The position numbers and the translations under genes were made by a program. 64,000 bases of DNA from JBAVVD01 sp049697115 (GTDB lineage: Bacteria > Acidobacteriota > Aminicenantia > Aminicenantales > UBA4085), in NCBI GenBank assembly GCA_049697115.1, contig JBAVVD010000052.1, positions 28,430-92,429 of the forward strand, written 5' to 3'. Positions 17,068-24,807 of the stretch are shown here, one piece after another. A model generated the notes under the pieces. It was not told where the DNA came from, did not search any database, and saw only the letters and a list, made by a program, of their open reading frames with translations. The first letter of the stretch is position 1, and each line of letters opens with the position of its first letter.

Positions 17068-17865
17068 GTGGGCAACAATTCCAGAGCACGAATTATCCGC
17101 CGACAGAGCTGGAAAGATTATTTTCTATTTTCACTTGAATTCCCCCGCATCCCCACTGAAGCGCGGCCGGGCCAGTTCCTCATGGTCCGGGTCAGCGAAG
17201 AGCCCTATCCTTTGCTGAGGCGTCCCTTCAGCATCCATTTCCGAGAAAATCACACACTGGACGTCTTCTTTCAGGTTGTCGGCCTGGGGACCGCGCTTCT
17301 CGCCCAAAAAAAGGAAGGCGATCATCTGGATGTTCTCGGCCCCCTGGGCAAAGGCTTCACGCTCGGTTCCCGCCTCAATAATAAAATTTTTGTTCTTGTC
17401 GGGGGGGGAAGAGGAATCGCGCCTCTTTATTTTTTAGCCTGGGAACTCCGCTCTCTGGGGGGAATGGTCAAAATTTATTACGGCGGGAAATCGCTCTCTG
17501 ATCTGCCCCTGAAAGACAAATTCGAGGCCAATGACTTCTCCGTGGCCTGCACCACAGAAGACGGCAGCTTCGGACATCAAGGTTTGGTCAGCCGCCTCCT
17601 TGAGTCGGCTCTCGAACAGATCCGCCCGGATTCCCTGTTTGCCTGCGGCCCTGAGGCCATGATGAAAACAATCGCCCGGATGGCCCGCCAGAAAAAAATC
17701 CCTGCCGAGTTCTCCCTGGAATCCCAAATGGGCTGCGGATTTGGAGCCTGCTGGGGCTGCGTCAAAAGAATCAAAAGGGACGGGAAGGAAAGCTGGATAA
17801 AAATCTGTGAGGAGGGGCCTGTGTTTTCTTCCGAGGAAATCATCTGGCCTGAGGAAGAGACATGA
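17068..17865 (+). CDS. pyrK: Dihydroorotate dehydrogenase electron-transfer subunit PyrK
   Basis: A 265-residue FAD and [2Fe-2S] protein that passes electrons from PyrD to NAD in pyrimidine synthesis. The FAD-binding RRPFSIH motif is near residue 50, a nucleotide-binding GGGRGIAPLYF near residue 110 (family members usually have GGGIGVAPL, so the arginine is unusual), and the cluster cysteines are in GCGFGACWGCVKRI near residue 235. GTG at 17068 is chosen from family length and the promoter; a TTG at 17032 would add 12 residues. The stop overlaps the pyrD start in ATGA, so the subunits are coupled. Confidence 0.9.
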   Translation: MGNNSRARIIRRQSWKDYFLFSLEFPRIPTEARPGQFLMVRVSEEPYPLLRRPFSIHFRENHTLDVFFQVVGLGTALLAQKKEGDHLDVLGPLGKGFTLGSRLNNKIFVLVGGGRGIAPLYFLAWELRSLGGMVKIYYGGKSLSDLPLKDKFEANDFSVACTTEDGSFGHQGLVSRLLESALEQIRPDSLFACGPEAMMKTIARMARQKKIPAEFSLESQMGCGFGACWGCVKRIKRDGKESWIKICEEGPVFSSEEIIWPEEET

Positions 17866-18845
17866 TAGACCTTTCCGTCGACCTGGGATTTCTGAGATTG
17901 AAAAATCCGGTGTTGGCGGCCAGCGGCACATTCGGCTACGGCCTCGAATTCATGCCATTTATCGACCTCCAGAAGCTCGGCGGGATTGTCGTCAAAGGAC
18001 TTTATTTCGACCCACGGGAAGGAAATCCCCCGCCGCGGCTCGTGGAAACCTCTTCCGGACTGATCAACGCCATAGGACTGCAGGGCACAGGTGTTGAAAA
18101 ATTTTCCCGAGAAATTCTCCCGCGTCTGAAAAAAATTAAAACCGCCCTCATTGTCAATGTCTGCGGCCAAAACGAAGAGGAATACGCCAGGGTTGTTGAA
18201 TATCTGGGACAGGAGGAAGGCATATCGGCTTTTGAGCTCAACATCTCCTGCCCGAATGTGGAAAAAAACGGTCTCTGTCCTGCGCTCGATCCCCAATCGA
18301 CTCAGGCTGTGGTTCAACTGGCCAAATCCGCAAGCCGTCTTCCCATCATTACAAAACTGTCTCCGAACGTGACCAATATCGTTGAAATTGCCCTCGCCGC
18401 CCAGGAAGCGGGCTCGGACGGCATCTCCCTGGTCAACACTTTTCTGGCCATGGCCGTGGATCCGGAAACCCGACGCCCCAAGCTGGCCAACGTCTTTGGC
18501 GGACTGAGCGGACCGGCCATCAAGCCCATCGCTCTGCGCATGGTCTACCAGGTGGTTTCCGCCGTCAAAATCCCGGTCATCGGAATGGGCGGAATTTTTT
18601 CAGGCGCCGACGCCCTCGAATTTTTAATCGCCGGAGCCAGGGCGGTCGAAGTCGGCACGGCGAACCTCATCGACCCCGGAGCGACTCTCCGCATCATCCA
18701 GGAGCTCGAGGGATACTGCCGGAGGAAAGGAATAAAGACAATCGAGGAGATTATTGGAACTCTCCAGACAACTGAAAAAAAGGATCGTCCTCATGGAAAA
18801 GAAGGATCACCTAAAGGAACGAATCATCGTCGCCCTCGACGTTGA
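17862..18845 (+). CDS. pyrD: Dihydroorotate dehydrogenase B catalytic subunit
   Basis: A 327-residue class 1B dihydroorotate dehydrogenase, FMN-dependent, forming orotate. Visible are LRLKNPVLAASGTFGYG at the N-terminus, NISCPNVEKNG with the catalytic-site cysteine loop, KLSPNVTNI, and GMGGIFSGADALEF for FMN phosphate binding. Family members usually stop near IEEIIGTL; here the frame runs on for about 30 basic residues over the start of pyrF, giving a 53-base overlap. That tail is probably real translation but not functional. It partners PyrK (coupled upstream). Confidence 0.94.
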   Translation: MIDLSVDLGFLRLKNPVLAASGTFGYGLEFMPFIDLQKLGGIVVKGLYFDPREGNPPPRLVETSSGLINAIGLQGTGVEKFSREILPRLKKIKTALIVNVCGQNEEEYARVVEYLGQEEGISAFELNISCPNVEKNGLCPALDPQSTQAVVQLAKSASRLPIITKLSPNVTNIVEIALAAQEAGSDGISLVNTFLAMAVDPETRRPKLANVFGGLSGPAIKPIALRMVYQVVSAVKIPVIGMGGIFSGADALEFLIAGARAVEVGTANLIDPGATLRIIQELEGYCRRKGIKTIEEIIGTLQTTEKKDRPHGKEGSPKGTNHRRPRR

Positions 18846-19548
18846 AAATAGGGAGCAGGCTCTGGCCCTGGCTTCGGAACTCAGCGAGGCACAGATCTTT
18901 AAGGTCGGCCTCGAGCTGTTTGCCGCGGAAGGTCCCTCTCTTCTCCGGGAAATCCAACTTTTAGGGAAGAAAATATTTTTAGACCTCAAACTCCATGACA
19001 TCCCGAACACTGTCGCCGAAGCGGCTAAAGCCGGCGCACGCCATGGAGCCCGGATGATGACCATCCACGCCTCCGGAGGGGAAGAAATGATGGCCAGAGC
19101 CGTGGACGCCGTGGCCTCCGAGGCCGAAAAAAGTCATCGGGCCCGCCCCCTCCTTCTTGGAGTGACAATATTAACCAGCCTGAAGAATGAAGACCTTGCC
19201 TCGATCGGGATGACAGCCGCCACTTCAGAACAGGTTCTGCGTCTGGCCGGTCTGGCACAGAAAGCCGGAATGGACGGAATCGTCTCCTCGGCTCACGAAA
19301 TTGAAATTCTAAGAAAGGAACTGGGAAGGAAGTTGATTATTGTCACCCCGGGCATCCGGCCCACATGGGCGACCGTCCATGACCAGAAAAGGATCATGAC
19401 TCCGGCCTTGGCTCTCCAAAAAGGAGCCGACTATCTCGTCGTGGGGAGGCCGATTACCCGAGCCTCATCTCCTCGGGAAGCCTTTCAGAAAATACTCCAG
19501 GAATTAGAGGGTGCGGTAGACTCCTCCGACCGTAAAAATCGCCCCTAA
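18793..19548 (+). CDS. pyrF: Orotidine 5'-phosphate decarboxylase
   Basis: A 251-residue OMP decarboxylase making UMP, the last step of de novo pyrimidine synthesis. The catalytic D-x-K-x-x-D motif is present as LDLKLHDIPNTV near residue 62, with IIVALDV at the start and VTPGIRP and YLVVGRPITRA in the phosphate-binding region. The start at 18793 (MEKKDHLKERIIVALDV) lies inside the end of pyrD with a weak AAGGAT upstream. The 3' end overlaps the convergent Yip1 gene by 45 bases. Confidence 0.94.
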   Translation: MEKKDHLKERIIVALDVENREQALALASELSEAQIFKVGLELFAAEGPSLLREIQLLGKKIFLDLKLHDIPNTVAEAAKAGARHGARMMTIHASGGEEMMARAVDAVASEAEKSHRARPLLLGVTILTSLKNEDLASIGMTAATSEQVLRLAGLAQKAGMDGIVSSAHEIEILRKELGRKLIIVTPGIRPTWATVHDQKRIMTPALALQKGADYLVVGRPITRASSPREAFQKILQELEGAVDSSDRKNRP

Positions 19549-20100
19549 AACAACAGACACGATTATCATCAGCACAACTATAGCGACTATGCTGACCAGC
19601 AAATAGCTCACCACTTTATCTTTGGGAGTCTCCATAAGAGGCGCGGCAAAGCCGAGATAAAGGATATAAATGCCATAAAGACTGGCCAATAGAACCAGGA
19701 ACCACAGAAAGGGAATGATATAGAGAATCCCTGCGACCCATACCGGAGTCATGGAGAAGACGGCAATTTTCATCGCATTCTCTGCGCTTGGCTTCGAGGA
19801 GAAGCTGGGGGCTAAAGCATTTATGATCAAGCCAAAAACATAAACGACGACCAGTGTAGAAATATAATAGACCACGGAGCGGATCAGAGCATTTCCAATT
19901 CCAAATCTAACCCATCCAATAAATGGAACCCGATATCCAATGAGTCCATATCCGATAAATTGTGCGATAGCCGGGATGAGCGCCAGGAGAACGGCATAGC
20001 TCGTGAAGAGCTGGCCGACCGGTGTGGATTCTTTTTTTATTTTTTCCCACTCATCCTTGGGTTTTAAAATAATTCCTTGGGCTCGAGATACTAAATCCAT
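19504..20100 (-). CDS. Yip1-family integral membrane protein
   Basis: A 198-residue protein with about five membrane helices and a short cytosolic start, MDLVSRAQGIILKPKDEWEKI, the typical opening of bacterial Yip1 domain proteins. Its role in bacteria is unknown; eukaryotic Yip1 proteins act in membrane traffic. The ATG has AAGGAGGTCAGGA upstream, a strong ribosome site. It is a single gene with its 3' end antisense to the last 45 bases of pyrF. Confidence 0.85.
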   Translation of the reverse strand: MDLVSRAQGIILKPKDEWEKIKKESTPVGQLFTSYAVLLALIPAIAQFIGYGLIGYRVPFIGWVRFGIGNALIRSVVYYISTLVVVYVFGLIINALAPSFSSKPSAENAMKIAVFSMTPVWVAGILYIIPFLWFLVLLASLYGIYILYLGFAAPLMETPKDKVVSYLLVSIVAIVVLMIIVSVVLGAIFTVGGVYRTL

Positions 20101-20258
20101 TCCTGACCTCCTTTCTTAAATCGGCCAAACTATATAATGATTATTATCCCATGTCAAATCATTTCAGGCATAAGATCCGGCCGGATTTCATGCGCCGGAA
20201 AGAGATTTTTTAGAACGTACGGAAGATCAAATCGATCCAATCAGGGAATGACAGTAAA

Positions 20259-20330
20259 GGCGCGGGTCGGAATCGAACCGACGAATCGAGGTTTTGCAGA
20301 CCTCTCCCTTAGCCACTTGGGTACCGCGCC
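20259..20330 (-). tRNA. tRNA-Cys (GCA)
   Basis: A 72-base cloverleaf on the minus strand: acceptor GGCGCGG with CCGCGCC, anticodon loop CTGCAAA giving GCA, and a T-arm with GGTTCGATTCC. No CCA is encoded. It follows tRNA-Gly by 37 bases. Confidence 0.95.
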
Positions 20331-20367
20331 GTTTCTATCATGACGTCCGGACATCTCAATATATGGA

Positions 20368-20438
20368 GCGGGCGATGGGACTTGAACCCACGACCTTCTG
20401 CTTGGCAAGCAGACGTTCTACCTCTGAACTACGCCCGC
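20368..20438 (-). tRNA. tRNA-Gly (GCC)
   Basis: A 71-base cloverleaf on the minus strand: acceptor GCGGGCG with CGCCCGC, anticodon loop TTGCCAA giving GCC, T-arm with GGTTCAAGTCC. Probably transcribed with the tRNA-Cys gene. Confidence 0.95.
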
Positions 20439-20512
20439 AACATTGGTTAATCTGGCCGCCGAAGAAATCCTTGCTTAAGCTAGCAAAAACACGGAATTCT
20501 GTCAATATGGAC

Positions 20513-20562
20513 ATCCTTCCCAAATCCGATTGAAATTGAAGTGGGGACCTGGAGAGTCCCTC
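20513..20562 (+). repeat. Copy B of short dispersed repeat
   Basis: Resembles 16985-17035. Within it GGGAC and GTCCC can pair around CTGGAGA as a small hairpin. It lies between the tRNA-Gly gene and the FlgT-like gene. Confidence 0.35.
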
Positions 20563-20617
20563 TCTGTTCGAAGACCTGAGGGGCGGGTGGGCGTGATGAG
20601 AAAAAAGCCTTGTTTTC

Positions 20618-21415
20618 TTACTTGACTTGGACTTCGTGTCCCAATACTATCGCTTCTTTGCAGGAGAGAATTTTCACCGTGGAGGTTTCCCAGCCAACAT
20701 CAATGACAATTAAGTTCCCGACAGCCTCTCGGGGCAAATCCTCTTTAATTCTCTTGAAAATAGTCATCTGCCGGCCGACTTCAATCCCATGTTTTCTGCC
20801 AAGGTTGATGATCGCCCAATGGCCGCTCGCAATCATTCCCTGATCATCGGCCAGATAAACAATCCGCCCTGTCAAGGCATTCTCTTTCGGCAAAACTTCA
20901 TACCCCAGGTCTTTTCCCAGAAGGCCTTCCTTCTCTATGAACGGAATCAAATAGTTTCCGATCATCACAGCACCGCAGGCCTTATCCACACGGGCTGTTC
21001 CTTTCATGTCATTCAGGCCAATAAGGCTCGCTCGGCCATGTTTCCGGGCGAGATAGCCATAGCTCTTTTTTTCCCCAGGGATGTTGATCTTTGGGCCGAT
21101 CTCAACAATGAGAAACACTTGACCTGTTTCGAGTCCATGGATGCGTCCTTTATCAACATAGAATATGTCGGAATCACTCAGCATTGTTTTTTCTTCACCT
21201 CTTTCTGAGGACACTATTTTTATCTGGGGAATCTCTTCCAGAATGAAAAAAGAACAATACAAGTCCGTTTCAGAGATCAACGGATAGGCGTCCTGGAAAA
21301 TTTTGGCCTTCTCGATCTGGTCCTGGACCTCCTGCGTCTCTTCTCCCGAGACCGCAGGATGCATCCCGGCGATCAGGCAAAGTAAAAAAATTGTCAGCGC
21401 AGCTTTTCCTTTCAT
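20618..21415 (-). CDS. Exported protein with FlgT/LysM-associated C-terminal type fold, function unknown
   Basis: A 265-residue secreted protein. The start at 21415 (MKGKAALTIFLLCLIAGMHPAVSG) follows AAAGAGGT and gives a clean signal peptide; the longer open frame is not supported. No enzyme motif is visible. The C-terminal part (GHWAIINLGRKHGIEVG, TIFKR, VGNLIVIDVG, TSTVKI) has the look of small beta domains found at the C-termini of LysM-carrying and FlgT-like envelope proteins, where the phrase 'I..G...G...G' recurs twice in this sequence. It is probably periplasmic or outer-membrane associated. The assignment is by resemblance only. Confidence 0.6.
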   Translation of the reverse strand: MKGKAALTIFLLCLIAGMHPAVSGEETQEVQDQIEKAKIFQDAYPLISETDLYCSFFILEEIPQIKIVSSERGEEKTMLSDSDIFYVDKGRIHGLETGQVFLIVEIGPKINIPGEKKSYGYLARKHGRASLIGLNDMKGTARVDKACGAVMIGNYLIPFIEKEGLLGKDLGYEVLPKENALTGRIVYLADDQGMIASGHWAIINLGRKHGIEVGRQMTIFKRIKEDLPREAVGNLIVIDVGWETSTVKILSCKEAIVLGHEVQVK

Positions 21416-21499
21416 TGGCACCTCTTTCAATTCGTCCCTCTCAATTGTTTTTATTATAATTCTCATGGCTCCGGGTGTCAATGACAGACGTGTTTTGTA

Positions 21500-21528
21500 T
21501 TGACATCTCATTCTCTTCTTTCTATGAT
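21500..21528 (+). promoter_or_regulatory. Promoter of HU gene
   Basis: TTGACA (21500-21505), 17-base spacer, TATGAT (21523-21528), about 45 bases before the HU start. Confidence 0.65.
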
Positions 21529-21574
21529 TTATTGAAGTCCAATTTCATTCAGCATAAAGGAGAGGAGGTGAATC

Positions 21575-21844
21575 ATGGGTAAAAAAGAAATGGTCAGCAA
21601 GATGGCGAAAGTGGCGGGGATTACTCTCCGTCAAGCCGAGAGTTCCTTCGAGGCGCTCGTCAAAGAAATTCAAACGTCTCTGAAGGCCGGCAAAAGAGTC
21701 ACATTCTCCGGATTTGGAAGTTTTGAGGTCAAAATGAGAAAGCCGAGAAAAGGGAGAAACCCCAAAACTGGAGAGTCCATTTCCATTCCCACAAAGAAAA
21801 GAATCAAGTTCAACCCGAGCCGGTCATTTAAAAACTCGCTGTAG
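21575..21844 (+). CDS. hup: HU-family DNA-binding protein
   Basis: An 89-residue histone-like protein of standard length. It starts MGKKEMVSKMAKVAG, has the FSGFGSFEV dimer core, and the DNA-binding arm GRNPKTGESISIP followed by KKRIKFNPSRSFKNSL. HU dimers bend DNA without strong sequence preference. The ATG follows GGAGAGGAGG. It has its own consensus promoter, and a GC-rich hairpin repeat lies downstream. Confidence 0.95.
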   Translation: MGKKEMVSKMAKVAGITLRQAESSFEALVKEIQTSLKAGKRVTFSGFGSFEVKMRKPRKGRNPKTGESISIPTKKRIKFNPSRSFKNSL

Positions 21845-21938
21845 TTGATCAGAAGAGAGCCATTCCCACTTAATACAGCCGACAGAACAAAGTGTGATCC
21901 AGGGCAGCATTTCTTTTTCTGTGATGGGAGCGATCGTC

Positions 21939-22070
21939 GAGTGAGGGTGGCACGGCGGAGGGGCTCCCCGCCCGCCCGGAGCCTCACGGCCCTTCGATCA
22001 TTCCTTATCTTTCTTTCTCCAGGAGCGGAGGTGAGGACGGACGGGGAGGAGCCGTGACAGGACCCTACTC
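21939..22070 (+). repeat. GC-rich long-hairpin element, copy 1
   Basis: A near-palindromic stretch whose ends pair in three blocks: GAGTGAGGGT (21939) with ACCCTACTC (22062), CACGGC (21951) with GCCGTG (22051), and CTCCCCGCCCGCC (21964) with GGACGGACGGGGAG (22035). It shares sequence and layout with 27812-27929. It fills most of the 324-base gap between HU and ddl, which otherwise shows no gene. It may be a mobile miniature element or a structured RNA. Confidence 0.7.
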
Positions 22071-22168
22071 CCAATCTGAGTCATCACAGAAACGGAGATG
22101 CCAGGTGTGATCCCGGCTGACCTGGACAAAAGAGCGGATATCCGATAAAATTATCGTCTTTGACATCG

Positions 22169-23233
22169 ATGTCCCAAAAAATCACAATCGTTCTGCTTTT
22201 CGGCGGGTGCTCTGCAGAGCATGAAGTTTCCATCCGCTCGGCGATCTCGATTTACAACCATCTCAACAGAAAGAAATACAAGGTCCTCTGCCTCTATATC
22301 GACAAGGCCGGCCGATGGAAGATCGTTCCCTCCCCTCTTCTCCCGCCCAAAATTCTCTGCCAGGGCCCATTCCATTCATTTCTTCCCTGGGGAAATAAAG
22401 CCCTGACCCAGGCCGTTCGGGCGGACATCTACTTTCCCGTCCTCCACGGGCCTTTCGGTGAGGACGGCACCATTCAGGGCCTTCTGGAAATGGCGGACGT
22501 TCCCTTCGTCGGCGCCGCAGTTCTGGCCTCGGCTGTCGGAATGGACAAAGCCGTCATGAAAAGCCTCTTTAAAGCCAGAGGCCTTCCGGTCGTCAAACAC
22601 ATCATCCTCCTGAAAACGGAGTGGAAAAACAGATCCCAGGAAATTCTGGCAAAAATTTCTCAAGGTTTTTCCCTTCCTTTTTTTGTCAAGCCCGCCAACA
22701 TGGGCTCAAGCGTAGGGATCACCAAAGTGAAAAAGTACAGCCATACTCCTGCCGCTGTGAAACTGGCCTTTCGGTACGACCGAAAAATTCTTGTCGAAGA
22801 AGGAATCCAGGGGAGAGAGCTGGAATGCAGCGTCCTGGGCAACGACCGCCCAAAGGCTTCCCTTCCAGGAGAAGTCATTCCCTGCCGCGAATTCTATGAC
22901 TATCAGGATAAATACCTGGAAGGAAAAACGACATTCGGCATTCCTGCGGACTTACCACGGCCTGTCGTTCAAGAGGTCCAGCGCCTCTCCATTGAAGCCT
23001 ATAAAGCCTGCGACTGCGCCGGAATGGCCCGGGTGGATTTTTTTCTGGAAGAAGCCACGGGAAAGATTTATTTGAGTGAAATCAACACCATTCCGGGATT
23101 TACGGAAATCAGCATGTATCCCAAACTCTGGGAAGTCAGCGGACTGCCCTTTGCCCGCCTTGTCGAAAAGCTTATCCAGCTCGGGCTGGCCAGGCATGCG
23201 GCCAAAAAAACATGCGTGGAAAGAGGGCGATGA
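22169..23233 (+). CDS. ddl: D-alanine--D-alanine ligase
   Basis: A 354-residue ATP-grasp ligase that makes the D-Ala-D-Ala end of peptidoglycan precursors. It starts with TIVLLFGGCSAEHEVSI, has PVLHGPFGEDGTIQGLLE, the ATP-grasp FVKPANMGSSVGITK, and ARVDFFLEE with YLSEINTIPGFTEISMYP for metal binding. The ATG at 22169 is chosen; no good ribosome site is visible. The stop overlaps the ruvX start in ATGA, so ddl, ruvX and mltG form an operon. Confidence 0.95.
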   Translation: MSQKITIVLLFGGCSAEHEVSIRSAISIYNHLNRKKYKVLCLYIDKAGRWKIVPSPLLPPKILCQGPFHSFLPWGNKALTQAVRADIYFPVLHGPFGEDGTIQGLLEMADVPFVGAAVLASAVGMDKAVMKSLFKARGLPVVKHIILLKTEWKNRSQEILAKISQGFSLPFFVKPANMGSSVGITKVKKYSHTPAAVKLAFRYDRKILVEEGIQGRELECSVLGNDRPKASLPGEVIPCREFYDYQDKYLEGKTTFGIPADLPRPVVQEVQRLSIEAYKACDCAGMARVDFFLEEATGKIYLSEINTIPGFTEISMYPKLWEVSGLPFARLVEKLIQLGLARHAAKKTCVERGR

Positions 23234-23661
23234 GAATTCTGGGAATCGATTATGGGGACCGCCATCTGGGACTTGCCCTGAGCGACAAGCTCCAGCTCAC
23301 GGCTCAACCTCTGGGGACTTATACACTTAAGGCCCGGATGGAGGAGAATCAAAAATATTTTCAAGAATTGGTCGTCCGGCATGAGGTCGCCGAAATCGTT
23401 GTGGGGCTTCCTCTGCGGATGAACGGGAGTGCCGGGACAAGAGTCCAAAAGACCAAAGAATTTGTCCGGTGGCTGGAACACACGCTGAAACTCCCCGTCA
23501 TCCTCTGGGATGAACGCCTGTCCACTCAACAGGCGCTCGGCCTGATCCGCGAACAAAAGGTCAAACCAAAAAACAAGAAGTCGATCGAAGACCAGATTTC
23601 CGCCACGATCATCCTGCTCGGCTACCTGGAAAGCAAGGGGGCCAATGCGCAGGCTTCTTAA
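23230..23661 (+). CDS. ruvX: RuvX/YqgF RNase H-fold nuclease
   Basis: A 143-residue RNase H-like protein, proposed as a Holliday-junction resolvase or rRNA-processing nuclease. It has the family signatures MRILGIDYGDRHLGLALSD at the start, VVGLPLRMNGSAG, WDERLSTQQA and EDQISATIIL with the conserved acidic residues. The start at 23230 follows AGAGGG inside the end of ddl. The stop overlaps the start of mltG by 17 bases. Confidence 0.93.
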   Translation: MRILGIDYGDRHLGLALSDKLQLTAQPLGTYTLKARMEENQKYFQELVVRHEVAEIVVGLPLRMNGSAGTRVQKTKEFVRWLEHTLKLPVILWDERLSTQQALGLIREQKVKPKNKKSIEDQISATIILLGYLESKGANAQAS

Positions 23662-24658
23662 AATCGTCCAAACACTCCTTCTCTCCTCCCTGGTTTTTCT
23701 CCTCATTCTTTCTGTTTGGCTTTCCCTCGATACGTACCGCACGGCCACAAACGCCACGCCAAATGTCTTTTTCAAAATTGAAAAAGGAAAAGGCATCAAA
23801 GCGATCGCCCAGAGCCTCAAGGAAAAAGGAATCCTTCAGAAAAAATGGCCCTTTCTATTTCGCTATGAACTTTTCTATTACCCCAAGAGTCTTAAGGCCG
23901 GAGAGTATCTCTTCACTTCTTTTTATTCCACACAAGAAATTCTCAATACACTGACGCTGGGAAAAGTGTATCTCCATCCCCTGACCATAGCCGAAGGATG
24001 GACAGGCCAGGAAATCACCGCTTATCTGACCTCCTCAGGATTTGGCACCGAAGAGGATTTCCGGGCGGCTTTCATGAACCCGGAAATCATTTCCTCCTGG
24101 GATCAAAAAGCCTGGAATCTGGAAGGCTATCTCTTTCCTGAAACCTATTATCTTTCCTTGGGGCAGACGTCCGAAGAAATCTTTCTCAAGATAGTGAATC
24201 AATTCCAATCCGTCTTTGCCGAACCATGGAGAAGACGGACCGCCGAGATGGGAATGACCATTCGGGAAGTCGTCACACTCGCTTCCCTGATTGAAAAGGA
24301 GGCGTCTCTTTCTGAAGAAAAAAAGCGTGTGTCGGCCGTATTCCACAATCGCATAAAACAGAGAATGAAGCTTGACTGCGATCCCACGATTATCTATGTC
24401 CTCAAACAGAACGGACTGTTTGAAGGAAGGCTGAGGAGCAAAGATTTACGGCTGGACTCTCCGTACAACACCTATCTTTATGCGGGACTGCCGCCCAGCC
24501 CGATCTGCAATCCCGGGAAGGAATCGCTCGAAGCCGCCCTTTATCCGGCCAAAGAGAATTATTTTTACTTTGTCTCCCGGAATGACGGAAGCCATCATTT
24601 CAGCCGGAGTTTCCGAGAGCACCAGCTCGCCGTTAAAAAATACCAGAAGAGAAGGTGA
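23645..24658 (+). CDS. mltG: Endolytic murein transglycosylase MltG
   Basis: A 337-residue YceG-family protein anchored by one N-terminal helix (about residues 6-28), cutting nascent glycan strands near sites of synthesis. Visible motifs: EGWTGQEI, LEGYLFPETYYL, VVTLASLIEKEA with the catalytic glutamate near residue 217, CDPTIIYVL, and SPYNTYLYAGLPPSPICNPG. It overlaps ruvX, so a ddl-ruvX-mltG transcript supplies cell-wall functions with a housekeeping nuclease. Confidence 0.95.
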   Translation: MRRLLKIVQTLLLSSLVFLLILSVWLSLDTYRTATNATPNVFFKIEKGKGIKAIAQSLKEKGILQKKWPFLFRYELFYYPKSLKAGEYLFTSFYSTQEILNTLTLGKVYLHPLTIAEGWTGQEITAYLTSSGFGTEEDFRAAFMNPEIISSWDQKAWNLEGYLFPETYYLSLGQTSEEIFLKIVNQFQSVFAEPWRRRTAEMGMTIREVVTLASLIEKEASLSEEKKRVSAVFHNRIKQRMKLDCDPTIIYVLKQNGLFEGRLRSKDLRLDSPYNTYLYAGLPPSPICNPGKESLEAALYPAKENYFYFVSRNDGSHHFSRSFREHQLAVKKYQKRR

Positions 24659-24807
24659 ACAGGCGGGCCTGGAATAACAATTACTGACCGGATTTCCGGG
24701 CCATCCGCATCAAAACGGATGGATTTTCCAGTGCGGTGGAGAAGAAAGTCATTGACATTTGAGCGGAAATATTTTTTTATATTCCCTTCACATAAGACGA
24801 ACGGAAA

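Noticed and set aside
18754..18845. Frameshift between pyrD and pyrF.
   Set aside because: pyrD has its full core up to IEEIIGTL and pyrF has its full core from 18793; the overlap is a simple read-through tail.
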